Origin: Anastrepha obliqua
Lineage: Eukaryota; Arthropoda; Insecta; Diptera; Tephritidae
DNA: 64,000 nucleotides
Direction of reading: 5' to 3'
Assembly (NCBI RefSeq): GCF_027943255.1
Contig: NC_072895.1
Span: forward strand, 82,772,001-82,836,000
The notes beneath the pieces are model-generated. The model did not search any database, had not been told where the DNA came from, and saw only the letters and a list, made by a program, of their open reading frames with translations. Made by a program: the position numbers and the translations under genes. Every line of letters begins with the position of its first letter. Positions within the stretch are counted from its first letter, which is position 1. This document shows positions 43,265-54,860 of the stretch, one piece after another.

Positions 43265-43811
43265 CTTGCTAATAGGTGTTACTATGGGCTAAGTAAGCAA
43301 TTGAGTAGTCGAGCCCTCTCTCGCATCACCAAACTGACACTTTACAAGACGCTCATCATACCCTTGTTGCTTTATGGCGCAGAGGCATGGGTGGTGTCAC
43401 AAATTGATGCAGCCGCTCTTGGGGTGTTCGAGAGAAAAGTTCTTCGTAAGATCTTCGGTCCTGTGCGCGTTGGCGAAGACTACCGTTCAAGAATGAACCA
43501 CGAGCTGTATGAGCTCTACGCCGACATTGACGTAGTTCAACGCATCGCCATCCAACGCCTGCGTTGGCTAGGGCATGTCGTGCGTATGGATGAAGAAGAT
43601 CCAGAAAAGAAGGTGTTCGAGGGCGAAGTCCAAGGGAGCCTACGCAGAAGAAGACCATTGCTCCGGTGGAAAGACCAGGTGGAGGAAACCCTATGCTCGC
43701 TTGGTGTACAGAATTGGAGAAGGCGCGCGCGGAGCAGAGGCGTCTGGAGAGAGCTAGTGAGGTCGGCCGTAACTCGGTAACGGGTTGTTATGACCACCTA
43801 AGTAAGTAAGT
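43265..43811 (+). pseudogene. LINE RT C-terminal fragment with (TAAG)n tail, mostly open
   Basis: A frame open at 43265-43781 reads ANRCYYGLSKQLSSRALSR, then KLTLYKTLIIPLLLYGAEAW, FERKVLRKIFGPVRVGEDYR, QRLRWLGHVVRMDEEDPEKK and LLRWKDQVEETLCSLGVQNW. This is the post-RT region of an RTE/CR1-like non-LTR ORF2. It ends with RSAVTR and TAA at 43779-43781. The taagtaagtaagtaa string at 43798-43812 is the 3' tail. The RT core and endonuclease are missing by 5' truncation. It has no internal stop, so it is much younger than its relative at 17745-18490. Confidence 0.85.
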
Positions 43812-43812
43812 A

Positions 43813-44359
43813 ATGATATTACGACCTTACAGACAAGTGCACGAAATTAAAATAATTGTATATTAAGTTACGCTGCTTCGGAAAGAGATGATTTCGAACA
43901 CGAAATATTATTTAATTCAGAGGGATGCCTATAGCATTTTTAAAGTAATTTTAACTCGGTGTTCCCACATAAAATATCGAAAAGTGTTTAAAGTTATAAG
44001 TGGGATCACTGAAATATAATCTTTCTCAGAGAGGGGGACAGTCAATAATTTCACTTAGGATACTAACTACAAAACATCATGTGGGAAAATCATTTTCGTT
44101 CTGCAAGGTTTCCAGAACAATGTGGTGACAAAATGATTCATTAGAGTGTAGTTGTTCAGTCAAATTTAATGAGCACAGACTAAATTTAAAAGAAATACTC
44201 TTTGTACCAGGGTTGCCTTTATATTTTGCGCCTTAGCAACATTACGTATGACAAGCTTTAATTCGATATTTTTATCGAAAAGTTTGGTATTTTTTAGCAT
44301 AAAATTACATAAAACGTTTTCACTTAAACAATTTATTTATTCTTTTTTCAGTGAGTTTA
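43813..44359. other. AT-rich non-coding DNA, no gene seen
   Basis: No coding similarity or repeat structure was recognised. Confidence 0.45.
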
Positions 44360-44680
44360 AAAATTCATTCGGCCCAAAAGATGGAACTAATTCGTGCAAA
44401 TTATGCTGCTTTTCAACGTGTGAAGAGGCTGTGGAAGCCTTTTAAAGAGCTTATTCTGAAGGTATCCATTATGAGTGACAAATGTGCTTTGAAAATTGGT
44501 TCAAGCGAATGCGAAAGTGTATTAACTTCCAGGGGTAATATTTTGAAAGAAAATAAAACCATTTACGCTTTTCATCGAATTTTTCTTTCAACCAATTGTT
44601 TATTTCCTGAGCAGTATGGCAAGTGGCAGGCATCTATTCTGTTGAAACTAGATGCCTTCCAATACTTTGTAATATAACTA
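44360..44680 (+). pseudogene. Possible mariner-type transposase N-terminal remnant
   Basis: MELIRANYAAFQRVKRLWKP (from 44381) resembles the N-terminus of some mariner transposases. A shifted frame near 44490-44540 gives KLVQANAKVY/WFKRMRK-like text, as in the first HTH. The match is weak and no catalytic residues are present. It may equally be unrelated. Confidence 0.35.
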
Positions 44681-44699
44681 AGTTTTTTTTATACAATAG

Positions 44700-45330
44700 G
44701 CTCTTTAGCCTGAATGTTTTAGGAACCACTAAATCTCCTGGTGCTCCTTGGCTCGACCGTTTCAAGTTTTGGGTTCATTTCTTTAACGACTGATCAATGC
44801 ACACCCTCGCCGAGCCAAAGCGGAAAATGCTCGATTCTCTGCATCAAGCGAGGAGTGGTAAGTGCGCCGCATTTGGATACGGGGTTTGGAGAACCTGGTC
44901 ACGGATGGCTCGGAGTTGGAAGAAAGTGTTGATGTAGAAGTATTCTGCGTGGAGCTCTCCATCAGACTCAAGTTCAGGTTACAAGGTATCAAAGAAGCAG
45001 GTGTTTGCCTGCTCATTAGTTCAATAACTGTCAAGGAAATAAATATCTAATTCGATAACCGTCCCGCTGCACACGAAGTTGATCAAAGGCCTTTAATTTT
45101 TGACAATTCATAGCGACCAATTAATGGGAGTTCGCCGTGGCTGACTCGGCAACTTCGAGCCTGGTGCCATATATATGACATAAATCGCTTGGAATCTTGA
45201 AATCACCGCTCGGATATATCGTTATTGACAAGCTATAACCACAGAAAGTCGAATAAAGTCACTCTTTACCGAGCACGATTAGCGGTGACGGTATTTTTGA
45301 TCTCATTTTAAAAGAAATTGGGTTTGAAGC
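44700..45330 (+). pseudogene. LINE RNase H-domain remnant
   Basis: The open frame at 44862-45050 includes LVTDGSELEESVDVEVFCVE, the first RNase H catalytic block (TDGS). It continues to LSIRLKFRL and a decayed AIKEAV block. The text at 45130-45240 is very degraded but shows an arrangement (LRAWCHIYDINRLEILKSPL) reminiscent of the pre-tail region of the other RNase-H LINEs here. The PGH block is not recognisable. Confidence 0.65.
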
Positions 45331-45884
45331 TAAAATGTAACAAACCGTATCAAAGGTTCAATCTTGCATTGCCTTTTGCTGGATCACTAGTGAATTGTGT
45401 TCGCTCCAGTAATGGCAATTTTCTTCAATGGTGCAACAAATTGTCTGCATACTGGCCACATGATGATGACCCACTTCACGACGAAATTCTCATTGTTACT
45501 CGTATTTACAACTGAGCAGTTCGAGATGTTTCAATCCTTTGCATATGTTAGGCAAGAACGAAACGATGAACTGGTGGCCCTAACTGAATATTTTTCATCT
45601 AGAGTAGTGAATAAAACAAAAGTTTTTCGAGACTTGATCGCACTACTTTATTTCTGTTTAACGATTTGTTATGCAAATCCATTGCTTTTCAAAGCATTCT
45701 GCCTGAAAGTACGCAACATATTATATAAAAATAAAATTGGAAACACTGGTCTAAGCATCTTTTGCGAGCTAAGCGACTAGAACCAGAGCAGGGAAATAGT
45801 GAATTGAAAGCAGCCATTGGTAGCTTAAAGAGCTGCACAGCATGTAAGGTAGTGTAAAGAGTATCTATAGTTTACCAAAATACG
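45331..45884. other. Non-coding DNA, no gene recognised
   Basis: An ORF at 45397-45780 (127 residues) has no similarity I can recognise. Composition is ordinary for the window, and I see no splice or start context that would support it. Confidence 0.4.
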
Positions 45885-46290
45885 AGGGCGTTCAATAAGT
45901 AAGCTGCTTTTTTATTTTTTTCGAAAAATATATTTTTTTTCACCTATGCCAAATTTGTGCCTCTCTTACTTTACTTTATTCCCCGCGGATGTACAACACT
46001 TGTACCAACGCTTTTTCTTGTCCTCGGACAATTCGCAAGGGGCCATATCTGGTGCATTCGGTGGTTGAGGTAAGATTACGATGTAATTTTTGGTCAAAAC
46101 ACTCAGATTTCCATTGATCCATTGATCCATTTCTTTCGATAACAGAAAATCATCGAGCACACTAAAACACGTCGTACCTTTGTGCCTGCCAAAAAAAAAA
46201 ACTACCATAAATATGCCGTTTATGCACAGCATCTCATGCTGAAATCCAGATACTTGCGTAGCGGTCAATTGCACTTGAATTTTGGAGTCT
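45885..46290 (-). pseudogene. mariner-like remnant with one terminus
   Basis: The text cgagggcgttcaataagtaa at 45887-45906 resembles mariner ends (compare 61716). On the minus strand 46274-45966 encodes a 102-residue frame with LPQPPNAPDMAPCELSEDKK, a decayed YSPDLAPCD catalytic block, then RWYKCCTSAGN, a typical C-terminus joined after a deletion. Upstream text is not recognisable as transposase. Confidence 0.6.
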
Positions 46291-48504
46291 AATGAACCCC
46301 TTTTTATACCTTTTACTTCCTATACCTTTTCCCTTACCTTTTTTATTTATCATTATTTAAAGTGGCCACTGATAGACGTGAAAAAAATGCAAAAATGCCG
46401 AACCATAAAAAAATTAACCGAATGTCATAAGACTAAAATTTTAAATGTACGTCACGAAAACTACACCCTTCGCAAAATTATACACTTCCCCTAGATTTAG
46501 TAGTGGTACAGTTTTTACTAATTTCAGCTTCGAATCAACCAAAATAATGCTTCAAAAATAGTCTAAAACGTAAAAATATTAAAAACACGTTTTATAAATA
46601 AATTCCACTTTCTAGTATATGCCCTTATTTTGTTCCTTTTTGCAAATATATATAAATATTTTGCCCTCGAGCGACGCCAATATGTCGTTAGGCCACTTCA
46701 AATCCGAAATCTTAAATCGAGCGACGCTAATACGGCACTATGGCTAGCCAAAAAGGTCCAAAAACGAGCTGAAAGGGCATACGTTCAGGTGTGTGAAAAT
46801 ACAGTGAAAATGGTGTGGCCAGATTTTAGTGCCTGTTACTGTAGCTGAAATTGCAAGCGTATGTTTAGGACCTGTGTACTAACAAAACAAAAAAATTCGA
46901 AATCGAATGTACGTTTAAAGAGTCGCCTTAATTTTTGAACATACCTCGCATTTAATTGCACCTGCAGCTGTTACAAATTCTGATCAACCTTGAGTTCAAT
47001 TCAAAGTCATAACATAGGCAACATTATTTCCTCACCGGTTGCTTAAAGTGACTAGAAAAGCGACGCGATCTTGTCATGGTTCGAAATTCACTACAAGCGC
47101 ACCATTAGACCATCATAGGATTTTCCTACTGGGTTATTACAGTATCGCTTTCTGACTCAAGTATGCTTTGAATTAAGAATTACACGAATCCTTTCTGGCT
47201 GCGCACCATTGCAAGCGACACCAAACCATCCACTTCCATCCACTTACCCCTTCCCAAACACATTTCACCTCTTATTTGCGGCTAATTCATCGTGAGTGTA
47301 GACGGAAGTAAAATGGAAAGGTGCACACAAAAGAAAACATTCTCATAGGAAGTGGAAGAGGAAGACACAACGCATAAAAGAAAGCGTTAAATGATGTGAA
47401 ATCTCAAAAATAGCTTTAAAAAGTAAAAAGAAAACAGAAGTAGAGCGACGGTAAATATTATGATGGCTTCGGCTAAAAGTAGGCAATCACTTTTGTCGTC
47501 ATCATCCTTCACACAACTACCCTTTCTGGTGAAACTTTCGTTAGAGTTCGCTTTAATATTTACAAAAGCTTTCACCCTTTTATTACTCTGTAAAAAAAAA
47601 ACTTAAAAACACCTAAACTTTTTTCGAAGCGTTAAATAAGTAGACCTTTGGGGAAAGTTAATGGAGCGTAAAGGGAATCCAAGCGAATGTAACTACACAA
47701 GTGCTATCCTTCGTGAAAGATAAAAATGAAAAATAAAAATACATACAAACCCATTGAATATTGCAAAACAAGCGTAAAGCAGGATAACCGCTGCCAGCAG
47801 CACGACTCCCGCTTCCCGTTCCTTTTCTAATCGTCTCCTTACACATTGTTGCTCACAGCTTAGACAACAAAGCAAAGAGTTAAAATTGTTGCTTTGCTTG
47901 GTACCGTTACATGTGATGCGAATGTCTGACGCTCCCAAGTGCCACGCCTCTACTCGTTTGCCTCTTGATTTAGTGCGTTCACGGAGCTTAGAGTCGACAA
48001 CACTGTATGTAATTTGGTGAAGGCGTGGTTGTCCTACTTTGCTGCTGTTGCTTTTGCGTCATAAGCATTGGCTCGCTTTAAGAATGGCATTAAAAGAAAC
48101 TTATCGCATCTTCTACGTATTTGAAAAGTTAGTTTTTCATAATATATTTGTTGAAGTGAAAGTTATCTGCTAAGATGAAAGAAATGATTTTGTTGGTGGA
48201 ATCACATCTACTATACCAATGCACTAATACCGCTTGAATATCAAACTTTAGATGAAAGTAAAATTAAATTTTGAAAGACTAAGAAATCAGCTTGTATCTC
48301 AAATTGAATTTTGGATTGTTGAGACCCGCTCATATTTTGTGTTACTTAGTTGGCGAAGCTGAATATTTACTTTTTCCGGAACTTACATTTTTAAAAGAGG
48401 CTTTAAGTTGGGTGGATTAGTTAAGCGGATACTAAGTAAGAAATTATGCTAAAAACTTTGCTACTATGTAAGGTGAACATGTTTTTATTATTATTAGGTC
48501 TTAA
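46291..48504. other. AT-rich non-coding DNA, no gene seen
   Basis: A local direct repeat of cgagcgacgc(c/t)aata occurs at about 46668 and 46718. ORFs are short and unrecognised. No terminal repeats were found. Confidence 0.45.
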
Positions 48505-48506
48505 TA

Positions 48507-48874
48507 AAGGGGTTTTCAATTGGCGCGGGTCAATTTTGGCGCCCTGTGGCAGCCATTTTGTTTTGGTGACATCTGTCAAATCTTTCGTTTATTATTCAGT
48601 TGTTTATGCCAAATCATCATGGCAAGTTACACGATTGAATAGCACGTTCAACTGATAAAACTTTATTATCAAAATGAGTGTTCATTAACGCAAACGTTGC
48701 GCGCATTGCGCCCATTTTTCAGTAGACGGGCTGACCCTTCCAATTTCTTATGGCGCATATTGAACCATATGAACCTAGACGACATGTGGTTCCAGCAGGA
48801 CGGCGGTACGTGCCACACAGCAAACGCCATTTTATTCCATTTTAACATCTAGCCGCCCTTATTGAAAAACCCTT
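48507..48874 (+). mobile_element. 368-bp DD41D-derived MITE
   Basis: The ends are imperfect inverted repeats (aaggggttttcaattggcgc at 48507 and, inverted, aagggtttttcaataagggc at 48874), with TA on both sides (48505-48506 and 48875-48876). Between them are remnants of a DD41D transposase. The N-terminal part includes LYYQNECSLTQTLRALRPFF in shifted frames near 48660-48722. It is joined directly to NLDDMWFQQDGGTCHTANA (second Asp intact) at about 48772-48830. The rest is deleted. It is non-autonomous. Confidence 0.78.
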
Positions 48875-48984
48875 TACACTGCGACGTCTGATGTGGCCTT
48901 ATGTGCTTCACCGCAAGTCTAAAACTGGAGGTTTATGATGAATTTGATTACTTCCTCAAGCGTTTTTAATATCACTAAAGAATT

Positions 48985-49562
48985 TAGAGTCGCCTTGTGA
49001 GAGCTGCAGATTCACAGCTGATGTGCGCTGGAATTTCATCATCCTCTTCGCAAACACCGCAGATGCTTGTTTCTACTAATTCAAAATTCCGTAAATGATA
49101 ACGAAGACTACTTCTACTAGTATACGGAATATCCAGTGAAGGTGCATAGGCCTATTCTATCTTGAATAGATGCGGTTCTGGAGTGAAGTATAAACTTTTT
49201 AGTCTGCCTCCGTCCTGGACTCTATATTCAATACCGTGAGAATGTCCTATTCTCCAAGTATTTGACATGTTCCTTTATGTGGACTTTGGTGAGCCTTGGT
49301 CTATGCTAGGCAGCCCGCCTGCTCGTTGCCATCATAAACTTCATGTTCTAGTAGCCAGCTCAATGATATGGCGTTCTTCGTTCCCAGGGTATTGCAGGGA
49401 ACAGGTTGGCTGACTGTCAGATGAAAAGCAGATGCGCTTCGAATTTGTGCCTCTTCGAAAACATTCTCTAAGATTTCCGCTCGAAAGACTGTGTGGACCA
49501 TGGGTATCGGTCTTTTAAAGTTAGCCCCAAAGCCACCCGCACCAGTCCTATCATCCCACAAT
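48985..49562 (-). pseudogene. LINE RNase H and Cys-tail remnant
   Basis: The minus strand starts with WDDRTGAGGFGANFKRPIPM (RNase H beginning) and includes SWLLEHEVYDGNEQAGCLA, a decayed WVPGHE...GNE.AD block, near 49360-49300. Shifted frames then give SSLRYHLRNFELVETSICGV and CEEDDEIPAHISCESAALTR near 49100-49010, the Cys/His tail. There are many stops. It is probably an R1/LOA-like family distinct from the one at 15542. Confidence 0.75.
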
Positions 49563-49672
49563 GGGTCAGAGACTTGATATTTGGGCCAAAAAGGAATTAA
49601 AAAAAAATTTATTCAGGTTCATATCACCCTTGTAAGTTATATTTCTGTGCATTCGAAAACAACTTCTACTAA
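49560..49672 (+). repeat. About 113-bp dispersed repeat (copy 1)
   Basis: The text aatgggtcagagacttgata through acaacttctactaat is about 85 percent identical by eye to 54140-54256. It includes ttgatatttgggc, aaaaaaattta and cttctactaat. It has no coding capacity. The mariner at 49681 inserted a few bases beyond its end. Confidence 0.75.
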
Positions 49673-49680
49673 TTGGACTA

Positions 49681-50512
49681 TGAATAAGTTCGTGCGGTTT
49701 TTTCGAAATTTGAAACTTTATTGACGTAAAATGGTTACAAATTTAATATTCAAAGTATTGTCCATCGCTTACTACTACTTTTCCCCATCTTTCTGGCAAT
49801 TCACGGATTCCCTTTGTGAAAAATTCGGGCGGTTTTGCCGCAATCCACGAATCGATCCATTTTTTGACTTCATCGTAATTACGGAAGTGCTGGTCAGCCA
49901 GGCCATGTTGCATCGATCGGAAGAGATAGTAATCGGATGGCGCAAGGTCTGGACTATACGGCGGGTGGGGTAGGACATCCCATTTGAGCGTTTCTAAGTA
50001 TGTTTTGACCACTTGTGCAACATGTGGCCGAGCATTGTCATGTTGCAAAATAACTTTGTCGTGTCTATCGGCGTATTGCGGCCGTTTTTCTCGCAGTGCT
50101 CGGCTCAAACGCATCAATTGTCGTCGGTAGACATCCCCCGTAATCGTTTCATTCGGTTTCAGTAGCTCATAATACACAACACCCAGCTGGTCCCACCAGA
50201 TACACAGCATAACCTTCAGGCCATGAATATTCTGCGCCGACGTCGATGTTGAAGCATGGCCAGGGTATCCATACGTTGCCCGACGTTTTGGATTGTCGTA
50301 ATGGACCCACTTTTCATCGCCAGTCACAATTCGATGCAAAAAACCCTTTCTTTTGTGCCGTTGAAGCAGTTGTTCGCATGCCATAAAACGGCGTTCAACG
50401 TCTCTTGGCTGCAATTCATACGGCACCCAATGGCCTACCTTTCGGATCATTCCCATGGCTTTTAAACGTTTGGAAATGGTTGATTGATCAACTCCCAAAG
50501 TTTGTTGTGGGA
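49681..50512 (-). mobile_element. mariner (DD34D) copy, 5'-truncated, catalytic half open
   Basis: The 3' terminus at 49681 (tgaataagttcgtgcggttt on the plus strand) follows TA 49679-49680. On the minus strand the frame 50498-49743 encodes 251 residues without interruption. The element is cut at about 50512, inside the DNA-binding domain, where LINE RT sequence begins. The missing part is about 100 N-terminal residues plus the 5' terminus. Confidence 0.88.
49743..50498 (-). pseudogene. mariner transposase, C-terminal 251 aa intact
   Basis: The open frame starts in the second HTH (GVDQSTISKRLKAMG). It continues through WVPYELQPRDVERRF, the first catalytic Asp in VTGDEKWVHYDNPKRR (about residue 63), KVMLCIWWDQLGVVYYELLK, the second Asp in LQHDNARPHVAQVVK (about residue 154) and the third in YSPDLAPSDYYLFRS, 34 residues on. 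It ends LPERWGKVVVSDGQYFEY. All catalytic residues are canonical and there is no stop. The N-terminal HTH1 is missing, so no functional enzyme is expected. It is the best kept mariner reading frame in the window and a close relative of the copy at 12811-14102. Confidence 0.9.
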
Positions 50513-50700
50513 TAGCAGACAGATAGTCAAGATCCGGCGCCAGCAGTCGTCAGGTAATACCGCCCTTAGATGATGAGGCGTTGTTCAAAGCGATGTTAAA
50601 GAGATGCGACGAGAGGACTCTTCCTTGTCGTACGCCGGCTAATATTTTGATTTTGTCACCCAGAAGTTGCTCATACATTATCGACTCATTAGTACCTGAA
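50513..50700 (-). pseudogene. LINE reverse transcriptase fragment
   Basis: Minus-strand text IMYEQLLGDKIKILAGVRQG and RVLSSHLFNIALNNASSSKG (50690-50560) contains the G-V-R-Q-G and L-S..LFN..L blocks of non-LTR RT. It joins the truncated mariner at about 50512. The upstream boundary is not clear. Confidence 0.7.
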
Positions 50701-52730
50701 TTATTTTGACGCTTTAAAAGTTGTCTCAAAGTCTCTTAAAATAACATGTCCGCGTCATAAAATATTAAAGATGAAAAGTTGTGGAAAACAGATTTTCATA
50801 AATATGTCTTTTTCGTATTTTAGTACAGTGCAAAAAATATAGAGCAACAAATTCTCCACTAATTTCGTATAAAAAAATTCTTGTTTCTTTTAACTGTTCC
50901 AGAGATAGAGAACTATTGCTCTCCCTGATAGATCATCGATTGTTGTTTTGCGATGCACAGTTATTCCCTAAGCTATGTGCGGCTGATCCTTTGCAGCATC
51001 TGCTGTAGAGCTACATATTTAGAATACTTGTTTTATTGAGTAATATATGCAAATTTTATGAATTTCTTTGCAATTTTCATACGCCCTGTGAAATTTCCGA
51101 TCTTTGGTTAGAAATATTATTAAATCTTAGTACTCTTAGGGTAGCCAGCCTCCTTCTCTGTCATGATAGGGAAGGTGGCCAACATGCTAAGGAAGCACAG
51201 ATAGCTAATAATAATAATAATGATGGTACATGACCAGTAAATTTTTCTGGGGCTTTCAGATCTCAAGTGTATGCATATATATAAATGCACATATTTTTTG
51301 CTGTTATTTAATTTTTATATTACTCCCGTGGTACAAATTTCTCAAAAAATTGTATTATCAAATCATGCCAGAAAAAGGCTTTAATAAAAGAAAAAAAGAT
51401 TGATTATGCTTCACAATCACTGGACCACGAAGAGAATTATTTGCGTATTTAATCCATTGAGTGCTTGTCGAAACGTAACAGGAAACTACGTGCAATTTTT
51501 TATGCTTTTAGAGTGGGCTTATATTTGCGAAAATTGTGGTCCAATTCCGGTTGCGTGTCGCTAAATATAAAAACAGTTATAAAATCCAAAATAAAAAATA
51601 AGGCAAGTCGGGAATCGCTACAAAATCAATATGCATACGCGGCAAGCAGCACATCAGCATTTTGGCCAGTTTGACAATTTATCTTTTTTTTTTTGAACGT
51701 TTTTTTCTTTAATTATAAGAATGGAACCAATTTTTTACCACATAAATTCAATTTGCAAACTTTATACAAAAATAAAAAGACTGGCACAAAATGCACGGTT
51801 GATATACAAAAAATGTCACGCATTCGTTATAAGGAGAAAATGCCCAATGCCGCGAAGAAAAAATTATTAAAATTCATGGGGGTTTTTGAGTAATTTCAGA
51901 TTTGCATTTTATTAAACTAAAACTTAATGAGCCTTAAAACTGAGTTTTAGAAATTCCAATTAAAACTCAGAGAAATGGATAGGAAAGTTTATCGTTAAGT
52001 TTTTACCAACCTTGAAAAAGAGATTTGTATGGTTCTTGTTAAACAATGAGCAATATTTTTTAACAAATATCTGGCTTGGCTGTTACCTTGGCGATTGGAC
52101 CGCGCAGTGAGGTATTAAACGAGTTGAATCGGGGTAGCGAAAACTTGCTACAAATAAATTTAAAACAGAACTTTTTAAGACGTTCAAAGTTCGGAAAGCA
52201 AGGTAATCTATATGCAAAACAGGTGGGAGTGAAAGTTGTGCAAATAAATAAAATGAAATTGATTGAAGTAAAAATTCTCTTAAACCGTGAGATTATTGCT
52301 TATATTAATTAAAGTAGCGAAGGGGATGCAAGCTAAACAAGTAAAGGTCGCACTACTGTAGGAATTTAATTTTTTTCTCACAAAATAGAAAATTAATTTT
52401 TTGAAATTATTACACTTTTTTTCTTTTTGCTCTCTGTCAAGTTTAAGTCGCGCTTGTTCTCCAACTTCCGACTTACCCATCAATCAACAATGCGCCAGAG
52501 TGACGTTTGGCGACGAAATGGCCATTTTGTCGGTTGGTAAAACGCAGTTCGAACCAATTGAAAAACGGCAAATGTCACCTCAACAACATCTCTTATTGGA
52601 CAACTTGATGGGGTATAAGGTTAAATGAAATAAAATCGGTACAAAGAGACCAATTTTTTTCCTTGTTCACTCCACTCGTTAGCATAGGGCCTCGACAAGG
52701 TCGATTAGTCTATATTGCTTTCTGGCAGGG
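50701..52730. other. AT-rich non-coding DNA, no gene seen
   Basis: A (TAA)n tract at 51207-51226 follows text near 51120-51200 (gtagccagcctccttctctg) that could be the 3' end of a LINE with a (TAA)n tail, but no coding match is visible. The ORF at 52076-52312 is unrecognised. Confidence 0.45.
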
Positions 52731-53340
52731 TAGGTGTTTAGACTGCCGCTACCAGACTCACGTATCGACTTTGCCTACAACAAAAGCGGATACCTCCCTT
52801 TGTACTTAAACGGCGTACAAATCCCACACCACAACACCGCTAAATATCTGGGTATTATTTTGGGCGCTAAACTCAAATGGAATGAATATCTTAAAAATAA
52901 AAAAGAAGAGTTGGAAATGAAATACCGAAACATTAACTGGCTTATTGGCAAGCGATCTGCTTAATCCACATGCAATAAACTACTGCTATATAACCAGGCC
53001 TTCAAACCAATAGGGACGTGTCGAATCCAACTAAGAGGTTGCTTAAGCAACAGCAATAGTACAATGATTTTAAAACAAAGCCTTGAGATGTGCTGTTAAC
53101 GCGCCTTGGTACGTACGCAATAGCGATCTCGAACGTGATCTTGGTTTTGAGTCAGTTGCTACGGCAATCCAAAAGTATGCCATATCGCACCTGAAGAGGC
53201 TCTCACGCCATGCTAATATCGAAGCTTCGGCCCACACCGATCGGAATGAGTGGAAAGGAAGACTGAAGCGTAAAAAGCCGCATCACCTCAGGCAGCAGCG
53301 AACTTATCTGCAAAGGGCGTGCAGTGCATTATAACTCCTT
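52731..53340 (+). pseudogene. Jockey-type RT C-terminal remnant
   Basis: The frame at 52734-52964 reads IPHHNTAKYLGIILGAKLKW and KYRNINWLIGKRSA, the post-RT region of Jockey ORF2. After a stop, KLLLYNQAFKPIGTCRIQL follows (a decayed KPIWTYGIQLWG). Then 53083-53334 gives VNAPWYVRNSDLERDLGFES and RLSRHANIEAS to the C-terminus. The catalytic RT core and ORF1 are absent. The family differs in wording from the intact Jockey at 19003-23189. Confidence 0.82.
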
Positions 53341-54139
53341 TTTCTAACGCAAAGCCATGAACAAATTGTTCTTGAGGTACTTATATTAACTAGTTACAAT
53401 AAAAAACAAAATTATTCTCCAAATTATAGTGAGTGTCAACTTTTTTTTTTTTTCAAAAAATTAAGCAGCATCACTTTCCGTATGCCCTAATTTGAGTATT
53501 TCCTGACTCTTCAAGAAATCCAGTCACATCCAAATGCACCAGTTCCATTTAAAGTATTTATAATTCGTCATGAAGGAAATAAATATATGACGTAAGTTTC
53601 TCAAATATCTCAAATTGAACACCTTCCTAAAAAACGACTTTAGTTTTCTAATTCGTTCCGATTACAAGTATACAGTTTAAATTTCTGTGTCCTCCAAGAT
53701 GTATAAGGTGACACCTGGCTTTCAATAACCCCCGATATTGTGGTATAATTATTTTTATAAACGTAAACCTTTATCAGTTCTTTCCCATAATCTCTGTTTA
53801 TTTATTTTTTGTTTTTTTTTTGCAAAAAAAAAGTAAATCAATGTTTTCGCTTCCCTTTCCTTTATTTGCTCAGGGCTCAACTTCTCCTTAAATTTTGGAC
53901 TGCTTTTGTCCAAAAGATGTTTCTCTTTATGATAACTTTCGAAAGTTTGTGTGTCAATCTTGTAGCGTGATAATCAAATAATGTTTTAAAAATGTGTGGA
54001 AGGGAAAATGCAATGTATGTAAATGACCATTCGGGGTGTGAGTTTCCAAAAAAATACGATAAGGTGACGTATTTTTGGGCAGATGAAAGATCCATTTTAA
54101 AATATATAATTGAATTTTGTAAACTTCTATGAACATCTC
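53341..54139. other. AT-rich non-coding DNA, no gene seen
   Basis: T-rich and A-rich runs occur at 53440-53460 and 53800-53835. No gene was recognised. Confidence 0.45.
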
Positions 54140-54256
54140 AATGGGCCAGAAACTTGATATTTGGGCAAAAAAGGAATCAAAAAAAATTTATTGAGGTTCA
54201 TTTACCCTTGTAAATTATTATATATTTCTGCGCATTCCAAACCAATTTCTACTAAT
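54140..54256 (+). repeat. About 113-bp dispersed repeat (copy 2)
   Basis: This copy matches 49560-49672 in the same orientation. The match begins at aatgggccagaaacttgata and ends at atttctactaat. Confidence 0.75.
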
Positions 54257-54349
54257 ATAACTTTGACTCATCATCATCGTAAATTCCTGGAGTTCCAGCG
54301 TAGAGTACATATAGTGCCACAACGAACTTCTTCCATTCGAGTCTATTTT

Positions 54350-54860
54350 GTGCTAATCTCTTAACTTCATTCTAGCTAAGCTACATGACGTGGGTTGCTG
54401 GTCTCCAGGTATTCGCTGGTCTTCCACGCCGATGGCTACGTTGAGATTCCAGTCAATGGCGGCCCTTGTTAAGTCACAATTTTCTCTGCGTAGAATACCA
54501 CCAATCCAGCCCCATTTTCTCTTTCGGATCTCTAATAGTATTGGAATATTTTCAAAATTTTTCGAAGGTAAGCTTGTGTCAGCTGACTTCTCATTCCACG
54601 TTTCACAACCATAAAGAAAATTTGACTTTACATTGGACTTAAAATTTCGCAGTTTTGTGCGCCGCGAAAAGTGTAATGCCGTCCAAATTACTTGCAGAGA
54701 GCCAAACGCCACAACAGCTTTCTTTATTCGATGTTCGAGATCGATACCATAAATTGAGACATTTTGCGTATTTCTTGTGTTTATACGCATGACTTTGAAT
54801 TTCTCAAATCCCCATACTTGCGCCGCATAACTTTGTATCGATCTAGTGGCAGTTTCCATT
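54350..54860 (-). pseudogene. Non-LTR RT remnant, probably chimeric
   Basis: The frame 54859-54353 on the minus strand has two parts. The first (RSIQSYAAQVWGFEKFKVMR) resembles the LINE post-RT block also seen near 59995 (YGAQIWGVDEYDSV). The second (RIKKAVVAFGSLQVIWTALH, NFKSNVKSNFLYGCETWNEK and IRKRKWGWIGGILRRENCDL) is the post-RT region of an RTE-like element. The open frame spans both, so either the two blocks come from one element or two elements joined. The frame is open, but RT core and endonuclease are absent. Confidence 0.7.

Noticed and set aside
45397..45780. 127-aa ORF
   Set aside because: No similarity recognised and no supporting start or splice context; kept as non-coding.
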